A stretch of DNA of 41,993 nt. It comes from Hyphomicrobiales bacterium. GTDB taxonomy: Bacteria; Pseudomonadota; Alphaproteobacteria; Rhizobiales; Rhizobiaceae. The notes beneath the pieces were generated by a model. That model ran no database searches, was not told where the DNA came from, and was given only the letters and a program-made list of their open reading frames with translations. How positions within the stretch are numbered: the first letter of the stretch is position 1; each line of letters begins with the position of its first letter. The translations under genes were made by a program, and so were the position numbers. Positions 16,656 through 25,652 of the stretch are shown piece by piece. Where the stretch lies: assembly GCA_011087605.1 (NCBI GenBank), contig JAALLE010000031.1, positions 1-41,993 of the forward strand, read 5' to 3'.

Positions 16656-18129
16656 AGATGGGAGACCAATCGTCGCCCCACTTGTCTCCCCAAAATTCCA
16701 CGCGGGCGGAATTTTGTATGGGGCGCCCACCGCGCCACAAATCAGCCTCCGGCCTGACATGAATCTCGAAGAAAGACGTCAGCATCGCATCGAGTTGCGT
16801 ATGAATCTCGAAATAGGCTGAATCGCCGATCAGATTGGTGGTTTCCTCCGGATCGATTTCGACGTCATACAACTCGTCGCCTATTTCGAAATCACCTGTG
16901 CCAGTTGTTCTTTTGAAATAGGCCCACTTTCGTGTGCGCACGGTGCGGGTTTCCTCTTGCTCAGAATAAACGGCATCCTCTTCCCAGGCATCAATTTGGC
17001 CATCCAAAAGTGGCCAGAGCGATCGGCTGGGCAGGGGGTGTTCCTGATCGAGATTGTCCAGTCCACAAAACTTAAGCACGGTTGAATAAATATCGAGATT
17101 GGAAACCATCGCTTTGCAGCGCCTTGCCGGTTCAATGCGGTTGCCGTGGCGGATGATCAGTGGGGCAGAATGGGCAGCATGGTGGAGATTTGATGGAAAG
17201 GTCGCAGCCCCGTGCCCCCAAAATCCGTGATGCCCCATGGAAAGCCCATGGTCAGCGGTAAACACGATCAGAGTGTCATCTTCGATGCTCAGCTTTTCGA
17301 GTTCGGCTAGTATCCTGCCAACACCGTCGTCGACCATTGATATCTGGGCATAATAATTTCTCAAAGTTGGCAGGTCATTGGGTGCGCGCATCAACATTGA
17401 ATAGTCCAGTCCGCCGCCCGAATATCGATTGCGCATCAAAAAACCATCTACCGCCGGCTTGCTCAGGCCACGTCGCGGAATGGAATTGACCTGACAATCA
17501 TCATATCGGTGTGAGTGACGACAGCGATCTGTCTCGCTGGTTGCTGGCCAATGACCGTAAGGTGCCGGATAAGGCACATATAAAAAGAACGGGTGATCTG
17601 CTGCAGACTGATCGCGGATGAAATCAATTGCCTTATCGGTAAAGAAGTCGACGGAATGGCCTTCATGGTCGTAGGTGGAGCCATTCTCAATCATGCGGTT
17701 GCGATAAAAGCTTCGCACATGTCCATCTTCCATAGTGACCCAGTGATCAAAGCCCGGCATTGGCGTATCGGGCTGGCCAAGATGATATTTGCCGGTAAGA
17801 GCGGTGGAATATCCATGCGCCTTTAATTGTTCGGGGAGCGTATTAAGGTTGGCCAGTGCGTGCCAACCGCCTGGCCACTCACCCGATCGGCGGTCATCAA
17901 TCCAGCTATGGATACCGTGTTGAGAAGGCATAAGCCCGGTCAGCAAAGATGCCCGGCACGGGGAACAAAAGGCATTGGGACAATAGGCATTTTCAAACAG
18001 CACACCCTGTTCCGCAAGACGATCCAAATTGGGTGTGTAAATCTCGTGATTGCCATAGCAACCCAATGTTGCGGCTTGCTGGTTGTCGGTGAAGAACAAA
18101 ATAATGTTGGACTTCTTTTGGATTGCCAA
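16636..18129 (-). CDS. Type I sulfatase (alkaline-phosphatase fold)
   Basis: A 497-residue sulfatase that hydrolyses an organic sulfate (or related ester; substrate unknown). The formylglycine motif is C55-S-P-C-R followed by ASLLTG. Metal-site residues include D15-N16 near the N-terminus (FFTDNQQ) and DHG in TADHGLSMGHHG. LTGKYHLG carries the conserved lysine and histidine. There is no signal peptide, so it is probably cytoplasmic, which suits a small imported sulfate ester. It is followed by its own maturase with overlap. GGGGAGG lies 13 to 14 bases before the ATG. Choline-sulfatase or phosphonate hydrolase relatives are possible; the sequence alone does not decide. Confidence 0.9.
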   Translation of the reverse strand: MAIQKKSNIILFFTDNQQAATLGCYGNHEIYTPNLDRLAEQGVLFENAYCPNAFCSPCRASLLTGLMPSQHGIHSWIDDRRSGEWPGGWHALANLNTLPEQLKAHGYSTALTGKYHLGQPDTPMPGFDHWVTMEDGHVRSFYRNRMIENGSTYDHEGHSVDFFTDKAIDFIRDQSAADHPFFLYVPYPAPYGHWPATSETDRCRHSHRYDDCQVNSIPRRGLSKPAVDGFLMRNRYSGGGLDYSMLMRAPNDLPTLRNYYAQISMVDDGVGRILAELEKLSIEDDTLIVFTADHGLSMGHHGFWGHGAATFPSNLHHAAHSAPLIIRHGNRIEPARRCKAMVSNLDIYSTVLKFCGLDNLDQEHPLPSRSLWPLLDGQIDAWEEDAVYSEQEETRTVRTRKWAYFKRTTGTGDFEIGDELYDVEIDPEETTNLIGDSAYFEIHTQLDAMLTSFFEIHVRPEADLWRGGRPIQNSARVEFWGDKWGDDWSPIYAYDET

Positions 18130-18239
18130 AGCCGGACCTCCCCTTGTGTTCCACTTAAATCTGAACAGCTCTGGCCGTCATGGTAAACATGAGGAGCTAA
18201 AATGAAAGCCGTCAGCAATCCCGGCCTGCTGCGATTTGG

Positions 18240-19577
18240 TTAGGCCAGCTTGCCCAAAAGTTCGGGGTACTTACCTGCAAGCCCGCTTTTTTGGACCATC
18301 AGTTTAATAATTTTTCGAACACCAATGCCGGAGCGAATTTCAAACTCCTCATAGTGGAAACGGCGATGCGCGACGCCTTTGGAATGTAGATCTCTGCGCA
18401 GTGCTTCGCGCATTGGAGCCGGCCCGCAATAATATATGTTGGCAGTCGACAGGTCTGAAGAAATCGATTGGGCGATTGTAGAAGCTGACAAGCGGCTTTG
18501 TTTTGATGTGTCGACAATATGCAGGTTGAGATTGTTGAGTTTCGCGGCGGCTTGTTCAATTTGCTCCAGGTGGGGTGCATTGGCTCGTCCCCTGATGCAG
18601 TAGAACAAGTCGATATTCCCGTGCTCCGAGGTTGCTTCCTGCAACCATGCGTTGAACGGGGTGATGCCGATGCCGCCCGCGATCCAAATCTGACCTTTTG
18701 CGCTTTGGCGGAGCCTGAAATGGCCAAATGCCGAGGATAGATATGCCTTGGTTCCTGGCTTCAACTGGGCTCCTAACTTGGCGGTATAATCTCCCATCGG
18801 CTTGATGGTGAATTGAAGCAGCCCCGCCGGGTTTGGTGCCGAGCTAATGGTAAATGGATGGGTTTCTTTCAGGTCGGGCAGATCGAAGCTCACAAAGGAA
18901 AATTGACCTGCCTTGTGCCGAACAGCACGGTCGACAGGTTTCAACTGAACTGTAAGGGCGCCTCCGGTCCGTTCAGTTTGTTCGACCAGATATGGCACGG
19001 ATTTTCGCCCAAATATGGTAGGAAACAGCGTGTAGACATATGCGACCAAGCCAGCTGCACACATTAAGAGAACATAGACGGAAACCGGTTCTGTGTTGGA
19101 AAAGGGCTTGGATATGAAAGCAAAATGAAAGGCAGATAGCGCAAAAAATGCCCCCATCAATTTGTGGCTCCACCGCCACAAGTGATACGGTATGAAAGTG
19201 ACGATTGTGATCAGTGCCAGAATGATAAACCCATACAGACTGAATTCTCCCAATGTTTCAGCCAGATCGGAAAGCCAGGTTTCCCTACCCAGTCCGTTTA
19301 TTTCGGCATCAATGGTGTCGTGCAACAATATCGCCACAACTGCAGCAATGCCGAGCCATTTGTGCAGCACGTAAACCCGGTCCAGTCCGCCAAATATCGG
19401 TTCAATAATTCTGATGCGTGTTGCCATGACCTGTGAAATCGCCATCGCGATCAGAGCTGCGCATCCAATGAACTGACTGAAGATTGCAGATGGATCGTGT
19501 TTTGCCATCAAGGGAACGAAGTGGATAAGCGGAGCGGCAATCAGGGCCGCGATGAGGAGTAAACCCGATACGCGCAT
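18240..19577 (-). CDS. Ferric-reductase-like membrane flavocytochrome
   Basis: A 445-residue inner-membrane protein with about six helices and a cytoplasmic ferredoxin-reductase module. Histidines placed to bind two b hemes are H72 and H86 (HKWLGIAAVVAILLH) and H138 and H151 (HKLMGAFFALSAFH). The FAD site is HPFTISSAPN (240-249), the nicotinamide site GGIGITPF (301-308) and YYCGPAPMREAL. It should move electrons from NAD(P)H across the membrane to a periplasmic acceptor. I start at ATG 19577, which has GAAAGAG upstream; the longer frame runs through the preceding regulator gene. It is the last gene of the operon PepSY-protein, LuxR-type regulator, reductase. The acceptor (iron, copper, flavin or the PepSY protein) is unknown. 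Confidence 0.88.
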   Translation of the reverse strand: MRVSGLLLIAALIAAPLIHFVPLMAKHDPSAIFSQFIGCAALIAMAISQVMATRIRIIEPIFGGLDRVYVLHKWLGIAAVVAILLHDTIDAEINGLGRETWLSDLAETLGEFSLYGFIILALITIVTFIPYHLWRWSHKLMGAFFALSAFHFAFISKPFSNTEPVSVYVLLMCAAGLVAYVYTLFPTIFGRKSVPYLVEQTERTGGALTVQLKPVDRAVRHKAGQFSFVSFDLPDLKETHPFTISSAPNPAGLLQFTIKPMGDYTAKLGAQLKPGTKAYLSSAFGHFRLRQSAKGQIWIAGGIGITPFNAWLQEATSEHGNIDLFYCIRGRANAPHLEQIEQAAAKLNNLNLHIVDTSKQSRLSASTIAQSISSDLSTANIYYCGPAPMREALRRDLHSKGVAHRRFHYEEFEIRSGIGVRKIIKLMVQKSGLAGKYPELLGKLA

Positions 19578-19606
19578 GTTTGAGACTCTTTCGTTTTTCT
19601 TGATGA

Positions 19607-20134
19607 TTATTGCTTTGGATTGGTGAGCCCGTCGGCCATCAGCTCTTCGATGAACAGACTGAGGAGTTGGGGTCTGCCACTGACATTTGCCTTGCGGTAT
19701 ATGGCATTGCATTGGGTCTTGATCGTGCCCTGTTGAGTTTCACGCAGACGCGCCATGTCGGCAATGGAGAATCCTTTGATGGCGAGCAGGGCGACATCTT
19801 TTTCCGAAGGAGTTAAGGCCCATTCGTCAAAATGCTTTTCCAGGAGTTCGGCAAAGGCACCAGAAGCAACCATCAGTTGATCCTCCATTCGCTTTTGCTT
19901 GCTGAACATATTTCGCAACTGATAACCGGTGAATACGACACTTAAAATCAGCACTCCGGCAATGACATATTCAAACCGATCGGAATAACGAGATTCCTGC
20001 TGTCCTCCGGGGCTGATTATGTCCATCAGACCGTCATAAAGAAAAAACACAGCACACAGAGCCTGCAAAATCAGCAGTATCCATAAGGCGGTTTGAGTAT
20101 TGGTTTTGAACATCACCAAGTCAGCTAAATGCAT
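19607..20134 (-). CDS. Membrane-anchored LuxR-type transcriptional regulator
   Basis: A 175-residue protein with two hydrophobic segments (about 15-34 and 56-73) separated by a short polar loop. A basic linker (FSKQKRM) and a C-terminal LuxR/GerE helix-turn-helix (about 107-170) follow: LTPSEKDVALLAIKGFSIAD, then TIKTQCNAIYRKANVSGR. There is no receiver or ligand domain, so any signal must come through the membrane segments, and DNA is bound while anchored. It lies between the PepSY and flavocytochrome genes, 29 bp before the latter. The start is uncertain: ATG at 20134 or at codon 8, neither with a good ribosome site. Confidence 0.85.
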   Translation of the reverse strand: MHLADLVMFKTNTQTALWILLILQALCAVFFLYDGLMDIISPGGQQESRYSDRFEYVIAGVLILSVVFTGYQLRNMFSKQKRMEDQLMVASGAFAELLEKHFDEWALTPSEKDVALLAIKGFSIADMARLRETQQGTIKTQCNAIYRKANVSGRPQLLSLFIEELMADGLTNPKQ

Positions 20135-20178
20135 AAAATAATTTGTGCAAGTCTCGGGCAGTGAATTTCGTCAGAACA

Positions 20179-20218
20179 GGCCCCCTGCGCAAAAATAATA
20201 CGCATCGAGCAGGGGGCC
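20179..20218. terminator. Strong hairpin between PepSY and regulator genes
   Basis: GGCCCCCTGC (179-188) and GCAGGGGGCC (209-218) form a perfect 10-bp stem around a 20-base loop, 25 bp after the PepSY stop. On the leftward strand there is no clean U-tract after it, so it may be a partial terminator that lowers regulator and reductase expression relative to PepSY. Its exact role is inference. Confidence 0.6.
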
Positions 20219-20242
20219 GTCGAGAATCTACCGATACTAGAT

Positions 20243-20587
20243 TCAGCCGTCCTTCCTTTCGGCGCCTTCGTCTTCGCCGTCGTCATCATCGTTGTCGTCG
20301 TCGCCGTCATCGTCGCTGTCGTTATCATCGGCTTCGATGGCGACAATCGTGCCGTTTTCAGGTGAAATTTCGATTTCCAATGCCTGTCCATCGAGCGTGA
20401 CTTCAGCTTCGATTTCGTCAGCTTCGATTTCGATCTCCTCAATTGTGTACCCGGCCGCTACGAGGCCGGCGCGGATTTCTGCTTCGGTGGTGCCGACATT
20501 GTCGCCTAGCGAGGCTGCGGCCAGTGCCATGGTTGGTACCAACGTTGCGGTTGCAACCAGCGTTGCGAATGTTTTGTTGAATGTCAT
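20243..20587 (-). CDS. Secreted PepSY-domain protein with Asp-rich tail
   Basis: A 114-residue protein. Residues 1-23 (MTFNKTFATLVATATLVPTM, then ALA) form a clear signal peptide. A short PepSY domain follows (EAEIRAGLVAAGYTIEEIEI, EIEAEVTLDGQALEIEISP, TGIV-like GTIVAIEA). The last 28 or so residues are mostly Asp and Glu with Gly, Ser and Asn, ending AERKDG. Such a tail should bind calcium or other cations. I start at ATG 20587 because the signal peptide begins there and AAAGGA precedes it; a longer frame from 20656 adds a polar leader. Small PepSY proteins next to flavocytochromes are often thought to donate or sense in the periplasm. Its function here is unknown. Confidence 0.82.
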   Translation of the reverse strand: MTFNKTFATLVATATLVPTMALAAASLGDNVGTTEAEIRAGLVAAGYTIEEIEIEADEIEAEVTLDGQALEIEISPENGTIVAIEADDNDSDDDGDDDNDDDDGEDEGAERKDG

Positions 20588-20726
20588 GTTATGTCCTTTG
20601 GAGTTAGGTTGATTGAGCAGTTTGCTCTCCCGCTCTTCTACGGGTTGCCGATACATGCGGGGCTCGGCTCAATTTCTCCATTGCCCAAAGGTTGATGCCT
20701 GTGGTCCTATAACTAAGGTTTAGGGT

Positions 20727-20741
20727 TGCAAAATATTTGCA
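20727..20741. promoter_or_regulatory. Palindrome upstream of the PepSY operon
   Basis: TGCAAA-ATA-TTTGCA has perfect 6-bp arms and lies in the 192-bp gap between the cytochrome c' stop and the PepSY start. It is a possible operator, perhaps for the adjacent membrane-anchored regulator. AT-rich palindromes of this size can occur by chance. Confidence 0.35.
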
Positions 20742-20779
20742 CGCCGAAAAGGGCTGGGTATTGCAGCCGCCATACGACC

Positions 20780-21244
20780 CTAATTTTTTGACTTGCGGAA
20801 ATCGCGATGGCAGGCACTGCAGGTTTTCGCGACATTTCCAAATACTTTTCGTACTGCCTGCTGGTTGCCCATAAGGGCTGCATTTTTCAGCTCGGTTGCA
20901 TCTGCGGCGAGTTGAGCAGCAATCGACAAAAACTCGTTATTGCGCTCCCAGATTTCAGGTAGTGCCTCGGTGGCGCGTCCCTTGCGGCTATCTGGAGTGT
21001 CGGGAAACATCGCTTCAATTTCAATTGCGTGTTTTCTCAACTCGTCTGCTGAAGTAGCAATCAATTGCGGATCGTATTTTGTTTTGCCTTTGAACATATC
21101 TGCAACTGCGTCAAGCGACTTGCCCATGACCATCATACTGTCCATGCGTTGCTTGACGATACCTGTGGCACCGCCATGGGCGAAAGCGAACGTCACTGCC
21201 GCGGCGGTGAATGAAACTGCAATCAGGAGGGCTTTGTTGTTCAT
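20780..21244 (-). CDS. Cytochrome c'/c556-family protein
   Basis: A 154-residue periplasmic heme protein with a cleavable signal peptide (about 1-22) and a four-helix-bundle layout. The heme motif is C142-S-A-C145-H146 close to the C-terminus, as in cytochromes c' and c556. Near the mature N-terminus KQRMDSMMVM offers a methionine, so the low-spin c556 form is possible rather than the five-coordinate NO-binding c' form. A roughly FNR-like site (21339-21352) lies upstream, in line with an anaerobic or nitrosative role. It runs the same way as copA and the PepSY operon, 104 bp after copA. Confidence 0.9.
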   Translation of the reverse strand: MNNKALLIAVSFTAAAVTFAFAHGGATGIVKQRMDSMMVMGKSLDAVADMFKGKTKYDPQLIATSADELRKHAIEIEAMFPDTPDSRKGRATEALPEIWERNNEFLSIAAQLAADATELKNAALMGNQQAVRKVFGNVAKTCSACHRDFRKSKN

Positions 21245-21338
21245 TTGGAAATCCTGTAATTATGGTCAAAATGGATTGGAAAAAAGCTGGTTTAGTTTGA
21301 ACCGAAGGTCAGCTCTCACAATTGTCTTTTGAATTCTG

Positions 21339-21352
21339 TTGATCACTATCAG
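21339..21352. promoter_or_regulatory. FNR-like box upstream of the cytochrome c' gene
   Basis: TTGATCACTATCAG matches the FNR consensus with one mismatch in the last position. It overlaps the copA stop codon region and is centred about 101 bp upstream of the cytochrome c' ATG, which would leave a leader of about 60 bases for a class-II promoter. Confidence 0.45.
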
Positions 21353-23682
21353 GCCTTGTCCAATCTGACATTTCTTAACCTCAAGGCATTGCTGATTACC
21401 GAAACGGATGAAAGGCTCATTGCCGCCGCCGCAATCATCGGCGATAGCAGCCAGCCGGTGAAAGGGTAAAGAGCCCCTGCGGCAATGGGAACACCGGCGG
21501 CATTGTAGGCAAATGCAAAAAACAGGTTTTGTTTGATGTTACTTATTGTTGCGGTCGATAAATTTCGGGCTCGCACGATGCCGGAAAGGTCGCCTTTTAC
21601 AAGAGTGATCCCGGCGCTTTCCATCGCGACATCTGCACCAGTGCCCATGGCTATGCCAACATCGGCCGCAGCTAGTGCTGGGGCGTCGTTGACGCCATCA
21701 CCTGCCATCGCGACGGCACGTCCATCCGCTTTCAGATCCTCCACCAACAGTTTTTTCGCCTCGGGTAATATGTCTGCCCGAACCTCTTTGATACCCAGTT
21801 TTTCGGCAACCGCCCGTGCGGTTGTCTCGTTGTCTCCCGTGGCCATGATGATGTTGAGACCGGCCTTCTGCAGGGCTGCGATTGCTTCAGCAGCTGTTTC
21901 CTTAATCGGGTCGGCGACCGCTATGATTCCAGCAATCCTGTCATCGACGCGGACAAACATTGCGGTCTTCCCATTTTGACGGAGCTGATTGGCTCGATTG
22001 CTGAGACCGTCATCTCTCAAGCCCAATTCCTGCATTAAGGCCAGATTGCCAAGAGCAACGCTTTGGCGTTTGATTTTGCCTGTCACGCCTTTGCCGATTA
22101 TTGCCTCAAAATTGGTTGACTTGGGAAGTTTCAACCGGCGATTTGCAGAAGCTTCGACAATCGCTTCAGCCAATGGATGTTCGGACCCTTGCTCAAGTGA
22201 CGCAGCCAATTCAAGCAATTGGTTTTCCTCATAACCGTGTGAAGAGATGATGTCTGTCAAAACCGGTTGGCCCAGTGTCAGAGTGCCCGTCTTGTCGACC
22301 ACCAGCGTGTCGACGTGAGCAAATCGCTCCAAGGCTTCGGCATCCCTGATTAGAATGCCAGATTGAGCCCCACGGCCCGTAGCCGTCATGATCGACATTG
22401 GAGTGGCCAATCCCAGCGCACAAGGGCAGGCGATGATCAGGACCGAAATGGCAGCCACTAGTGCATGTACCAGTGCCGGTTGGGGCCCAAACGCTGCCCA
22501 GGCTGCAAAACCCACCAGAGCCACCAGGACGACTGCAGGGACGAATATTGCGGCAACTTTGTCAGCCATAGATTGTATCGGCGCACGTGATCTTTGAGCA
22601 TCCGACACCATTTCGATGATTTTTGATAAAATCGTATCACTGCCGACCCGTTCAGCCTGCATGATGAACGATCCGGTGCGATTTAACGTGCCACCCGTTA
22701 CAGCTGCACCTGAGGATTTTTCAACGGCAATCGATTCCCCGGTTAGCATGCTTTCGTCAATTGACGAGTGACCCTCCAGCAGGATGCCGTCTACCGGCAC
22801 GCTTTCCCCGGGACGAACCCGAACTTTATCGCCTGCCAGAATATTCTCTATCGGGACATCGCCCTCGGTTCCATCCGCATTGATCCGCCGAGCCAGCTTG
22901 GGTGCCAAATTCAACAAGCCTCGAATGGCCGATCCCGTGCGCTCACGTCCTTTGAGTTCCAGCACCTGGCCAAGAAAAATCAAGGCGACAATGACCACCG
23001 ATGCTTCGTAGTAAACCGGAACGGTGTCGTCGGGATGTCTGAACGATTCGGGAAAGGAACCGGGTATCAACGTGGCAACAAGGCTGTACCCAAAGGCGGC
23101 GCCAACACCCAGCATGATCAATGTCCACATATTCGGACTGCGGTTTAGAATTGAACTATATCCGCGTTTGAAAAATGGTGTGGCAGCCCACAAAACCACC
23201 GGCAATGCGAGGCCGAGTTCAATCAATATGGAGTTGCGTTCCCCCAACCATTGTCGGATCTCGAGACCGATCATCGGCCCCATCGTCAGGATCAGAAGCG
23301 GCACCGCGCAGGTGACAGAGACCCAGAAGCGGTGCATGAAATCGATCAGTTCTGGATTGGGTTCATCTGACGGAGCGCCCATTGCTTCAAGCGCCATGCC
23401 ACAAAGTGGACAATCCGTGAGATGGTCTTCGATAATCTCAGGATGCATCGGACAGGTAAATTGTGTGCCCTTTGGAGCTTCCTGGCTTCTGCGTTTGTGG
23501 GATCCTGAAATGTAAAAATGGGGGTCTGCTTCAAACTTGTTGTGACAACTTGTCGAACAAAAGTGATAGACGGTGTCACCAAATTCATGACGCGGTTTGT
23601 TTGATTGTAGATTCACACTCATTCCGCAAACCGGATCGATTTCCGATTTGGACTGAAGGCTGTCCGCTATGGCATGGGACAT
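21349..23682 (-). CDS. copA: Cu(I)-exporting P1B-type ATPase with YHS and CPMHP domains
   Basis: A 777-residue inner-membrane pump. The N-terminus has a YHS-type metal domain (about 15-57, DPVCGM and [11 protein letters not shown]) followed by a heavy-metal-binding domain (about 76-100, CPMHPEI and CPLCGMAL), in place of classic CXXC HMA domains. Core motifs are the CPC transport site in [11 protein letters not shown], phosphorylated Asp in [25 protein letters not shown] and [10 protein letters not shown]. The last helices have [10 protein letters not shown] and [16 protein letters not shown]. It exports Cu(I) for detoxification, or for supply to cupro-enzymes such as nitrous oxide reductase or oxidases. 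A CueR-type promoter lies just upstream. No good ribosome site is seen before the ATG. Confidence 0.95.
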   Translation of the reverse strand: MSHAIADSLQSKSEIDPVCGMSVNLQSNKPRHEFGDTVYHFCSTSCHNKFEADPHFYISGSHKRRSQEAPKGTQFTCPMHPEIIEDHLTDCPLCGMALEAMGAPSDEPNPELIDFMHRFWVSVTCAVPLLILTMGPMIGLEIRQWLGERNSILIELGLALPVVLWAATPFFKRGYSSILNRSPNMWTLIMLGVGAAFGYSLVATLIPGSFPESFRHPDDTVPVYYEASVVIVALIFLGQVLELKGRERTGSAIRGLLNLAPKLARRINADGTEGDVPIENILAGDKVRVRPGESVPVDGILLEGHSSIDESMLTGESIAVEKSSGAAVTGGTLNRTGSFIMQAERVGSDTILSKIIEMVSDAQRSRAPIQSMADKVAAIFVPAVVLVALVGFAAWAAFGPQPALVHALVAAISVLIIACPCALGLATPMSIMTATGRGAQSGILIRDAEALERFAHVDTLVVDKTGTLTLGQPVLTDIISSHGYEENQLLELAASLEQGSEHPLAEAIVEASANRRLKLPKSTNFEAIIGKGVTGKIKRQSVALGNLALMQELGLRDDGLSNRANQLRQNGKTAMFVRVDDRIAGIIAVADPIKETAAEAIAALQKAGLNIIMATGDNETTARAVAEKLGIKEVRADILPEAKKLLVEDLKADGRAVAMAGDGVNDAPALAAADVGIAMGTGADVAMESAGITLVKGDLSGIVRARNLSTATISNIKQNLFFAFAYNAAGVPIAAGALYPFTGWLLSPMIAAAAMSLSSVSVISNALRLRNVRLDKA

Positions 23683-23713
23683 GAGGATTACTCATATAGG
23701 AGAATTGCTTTTA

Positions 23714-23747
23714 TGTTATGTGGGGCTTCCAGTTAGGGGAAGGTCAA
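23714..23747 (-). promoter_or_regulatory. CueR-type (MerR family) copper promoter of copA
   Basis: On the minus strand TTGACC (-35, at 23742-23747) is followed by the dyad CTTCCCCTAACTGGAAG and then an ACATAAC-like -10 near 23715-23722. The 19 to 20-base spacer is the hallmark of MerR-family activated promoters and closely resembles the E. coli copA operator. The regulator gene itself is not in the window. Confidence 0.8.
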
Positions 23748-23869
23748 GGAGTTAATTCGATAAAGCTTCGAAATATCAATGTGGTTTTGAAGCCCCCGCG
23801 GTGCCGCGGAAACGGAGAACGAATTGGGTGAACTCTCGAAGTTTCACACTGGCCGTGTTATAAATCTGC

Positions 23870-24577
23870 ATGCTCTTTGTTGCGAAAATGCTTCTGATTT
23901 TGCAGATCGCCATCATCATGGGGGCTGTTGGCGCGGCCATCGCCTTCTTCGGGTTGATTGCCATTGCCACGCTATTCGGTGCCAGCAACATGGAGGGCGG
24001 CCTGGCCATGGGTGCCGTCGGGTTCGCGCCGATTGGAGCGCTTGTCGGCGCCATAATTGGACTGTGGCTGGCCTGGCGGCTGACCAAGATTATGAATGCA
24101 GGTGCTGTTCTGGTCGGTGGTTATGGATTGGCCGTACTTGTGCTGGCTTCAATCGGTGCCTGGTTTGCTTATGAAGAATTGACTGACGGTGATCCTTATC
24201 TGGTGGAAAATGAACCGGTAATGCATATCGAGTGGCGGTTGCCGGAAAAAGTCCGTCCTGACAGGGTTGATCGCACTTTTCGTTTTACAATGCGTTCCTC
24301 TTATATGGACTGGACATTGAGCACGAAATGGGACGAGCCGCGAGTGCGCGTTGCCGATGGGGTGAGTATATTGCGCATGCGGGCGTGGATTCGTTGGCGG
24401 GTTGGCGGACGAATCTTTCAGTTGTGGCGCGCGCCACATCACGATGATCGCATTACCGTGGAACCAGAATTGCCGCGCGATCCTGGTCATCAGGATGAAT
24501 ATGGTCCGTGGCAGACTGTACCAGACCATTCCGGATATGCCTTCAGGACCCGCATTGTCAGAAACGATAGGCGGTAA
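23870..24577 (+). CDS. Membrane protein of unknown function
   Basis: A 235-residue protein not recognised as any family. Three hydrophobic stretches are visible in the N-terminal half: about 9-34, 44-70 and 77-100, Gly/Ala-rich. The C-terminal 135 residues form a soluble domain with many aromatic and arginine residues (SSYMDWTLSTKWDEPRVRV, MRAWIRWRVGGRIFQLWRAP). A -10-like TATAAA at 23859-23864 lies only six bases before ATG 23870, so the message could be leaderless, or ATG 23888 may be used. It converges on galD, with a 16-bp gap. It runs opposite to copA and has no evident functional partner. Confidence 0.6.
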   Translation: MLFVAKMLLILQIAIIMGAVGAAIAFFGLIAIATLFGASNMEGGLAMGAVGFAPIGALVGAIIGLWLAWRLTKIMNAGAVLVGGYGLAVLVLASIGAWFAYEELTDGDPYLVENEPVMHIEWRLPEKVRPDRVDRTFRFTMRSSYMDWTLSTKWDEPRVRVADGVSILRMRAWIRWRVGGRIFQLWRAPHHDDRITVEPELPRDPGHQDEYGPWQTVPDHSGYAFRTRIVRNDRR

Positions 24578-24593
24578 GTCCGGCCAGTTGCCG

Positions 24594-25652
24594 TCAGGCA
24601 AACACCACGCCGTCCATCAATTTATTCGCAGTGCGCAAAATAGCGGCGCTGGCAACTTCTCCGTCCTGCATGTGGGCGACAATAGTCGTTTCGCCAATGG
24701 GATGTTCAATTGGCATAATCTTGTTTTCTCCAGACGCAACTTTCGCCATGGTTTGAGCCGGAGAGCCGTCAAGAAGGCAGGCGGTAGCGACGCTGACAGC
24801 GCCCAACACCCCGATGCTTGCATGACAGCGGTGCGGGATAAAAGTTCGTGTTGAAATGGCGCCGCCGTGTTGAGGTGCGCTCACCATCGACATTTTGGGC
24901 ACGGTTTTATCGCTGACATCACCAAGATTCATCAAAGGGCCGCATTGCAGGCGGATCGATTCAAGTTTTGACTTCAAATTGGTGTCGGCTTCCAGTTGTT
25001 CACGACTTTCCTGGCCTGAGATTCCCATGCTGCTGGCCCTCATCACCACGCAAGGCATGCCGTTGTCGATCATTGTGACTTCAATGCCATCGATCAGATC
25101 AACCACATTGCCGGTTGGCAAAAGCGATCCGCAACTGGATCCGGCGGTGTCCTTAAATTCTAATGGAATGGCTGCTGCTGTGCCGGGAACGCCGTCAATA
25201 CGCGCATCGCCTTGATAAGTCACTTGACCACCGGGTGTTTGCACCGTCGCGACGGCGATCTGGCCCGTATTCTCCATAAAGATTGAAACGCGGGTTTCCC
25301 CTTGTTGTGCCTCAATCAATCCTCGTTCGATGGAAAATGGACCCACTCCGGCCAGAATATTGCCGCAGTTTTGAGCGTCAGTGACGGTTGGTTTATCGAC
25401 CATTACCTGCAGAAACAGATAGTCAACATCAACCCCCGGTCGCTTTGACTTGCTAACGACCGCAACTTTTGACGTGAGTGGGTCAGCACCGCCCATACCA
25501 TCGATTTGCCGGTCGTCCGGCGAACCCATCACCGCGAGCAGAAATGCCTGCCCCTCATCTGCATCCGCTGGTAGATCTTGCTTTAGAAAATAGCCGCCTT
25601 TTGAAGTGCCACCGCGCATCCACATGCAAGGCACCGCCATTTGATCAGACAT
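24594..25652 (-). CDS. galD: 4-oxalomesaconate tautomerase (PrpF family)
   Basis: PrpF-fold isomerase of 352 residues that interconverts keto and enol forms of 4-oxalomesaconate in gallate or protocatechuate 4,5-cleavage. The hallmarks are [13 protein letters not shown] near the N-terminus, [31 protein letters not shown] with a catalytic cysteine, and [17 protein letters not shown]. It overlaps galC by eight bases. Related PrpF proteins isomerise aconitates, but the galB and galC neighbours make GalD/LigU the best call. Confidence 0.88.
   Translation of the reverse strand: MSDQMAVPCMWMRGGTSKGGYFLKQDLPADADEGQAFLLAVMGSPDDRQIDGMGGADPLTSKVAVVSKSKRPGVDVDYLFLQVMVDKPTVTDAQNCGNILAGVGPFSIERGLIEAQQGETRVSIFMENTGQIAVATVQTPGGQVTYQGDARIDGVPGTAAAIPLEFKDTAGSSCGSLLPTGNVVDLIDGIEVTMIDNGMPCVVMRASSMGISGQESREQLEADTNLKSKLESIRLQCGPLMNLGDVSDKTVPKMSMVSAPQHGGAISTRTFIPHRCHASIGVLGAVSVATACLLDGSPAQTMAKVASGENKIMPIEHPIGETTIVAHMQDGEVASAAILRTANKLMDGVVFA

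Noticed and set aside
18202-18243. A 13-residue open frame (MKAVSNPGLLRFG) with a GAGGAG site, plus strand
   Set aside because: It overlaps the end of the flavocytochrome gene, is too short to support and matches nothing I know; it may be a remnant.
20272-20340. Tandem GTC/ATC trinucleotide repeat as a separate element
   Set aside because: It is the coding sequence of the Asp-rich tail of the PepSY protein, not an independent repeat.
20292-20612. Serine-rich frame opposite the PepSY gene
   Set aside because: It is the shadow of Asp/Glu codons and signal peptide of the minus-strand gene.
23776-24087. Minus-strand frame over the membrane protein gene
   Set aside because: Proline/methionine/alanine-rich shadow of the Gly/Ala-rich helices on the plus strand.
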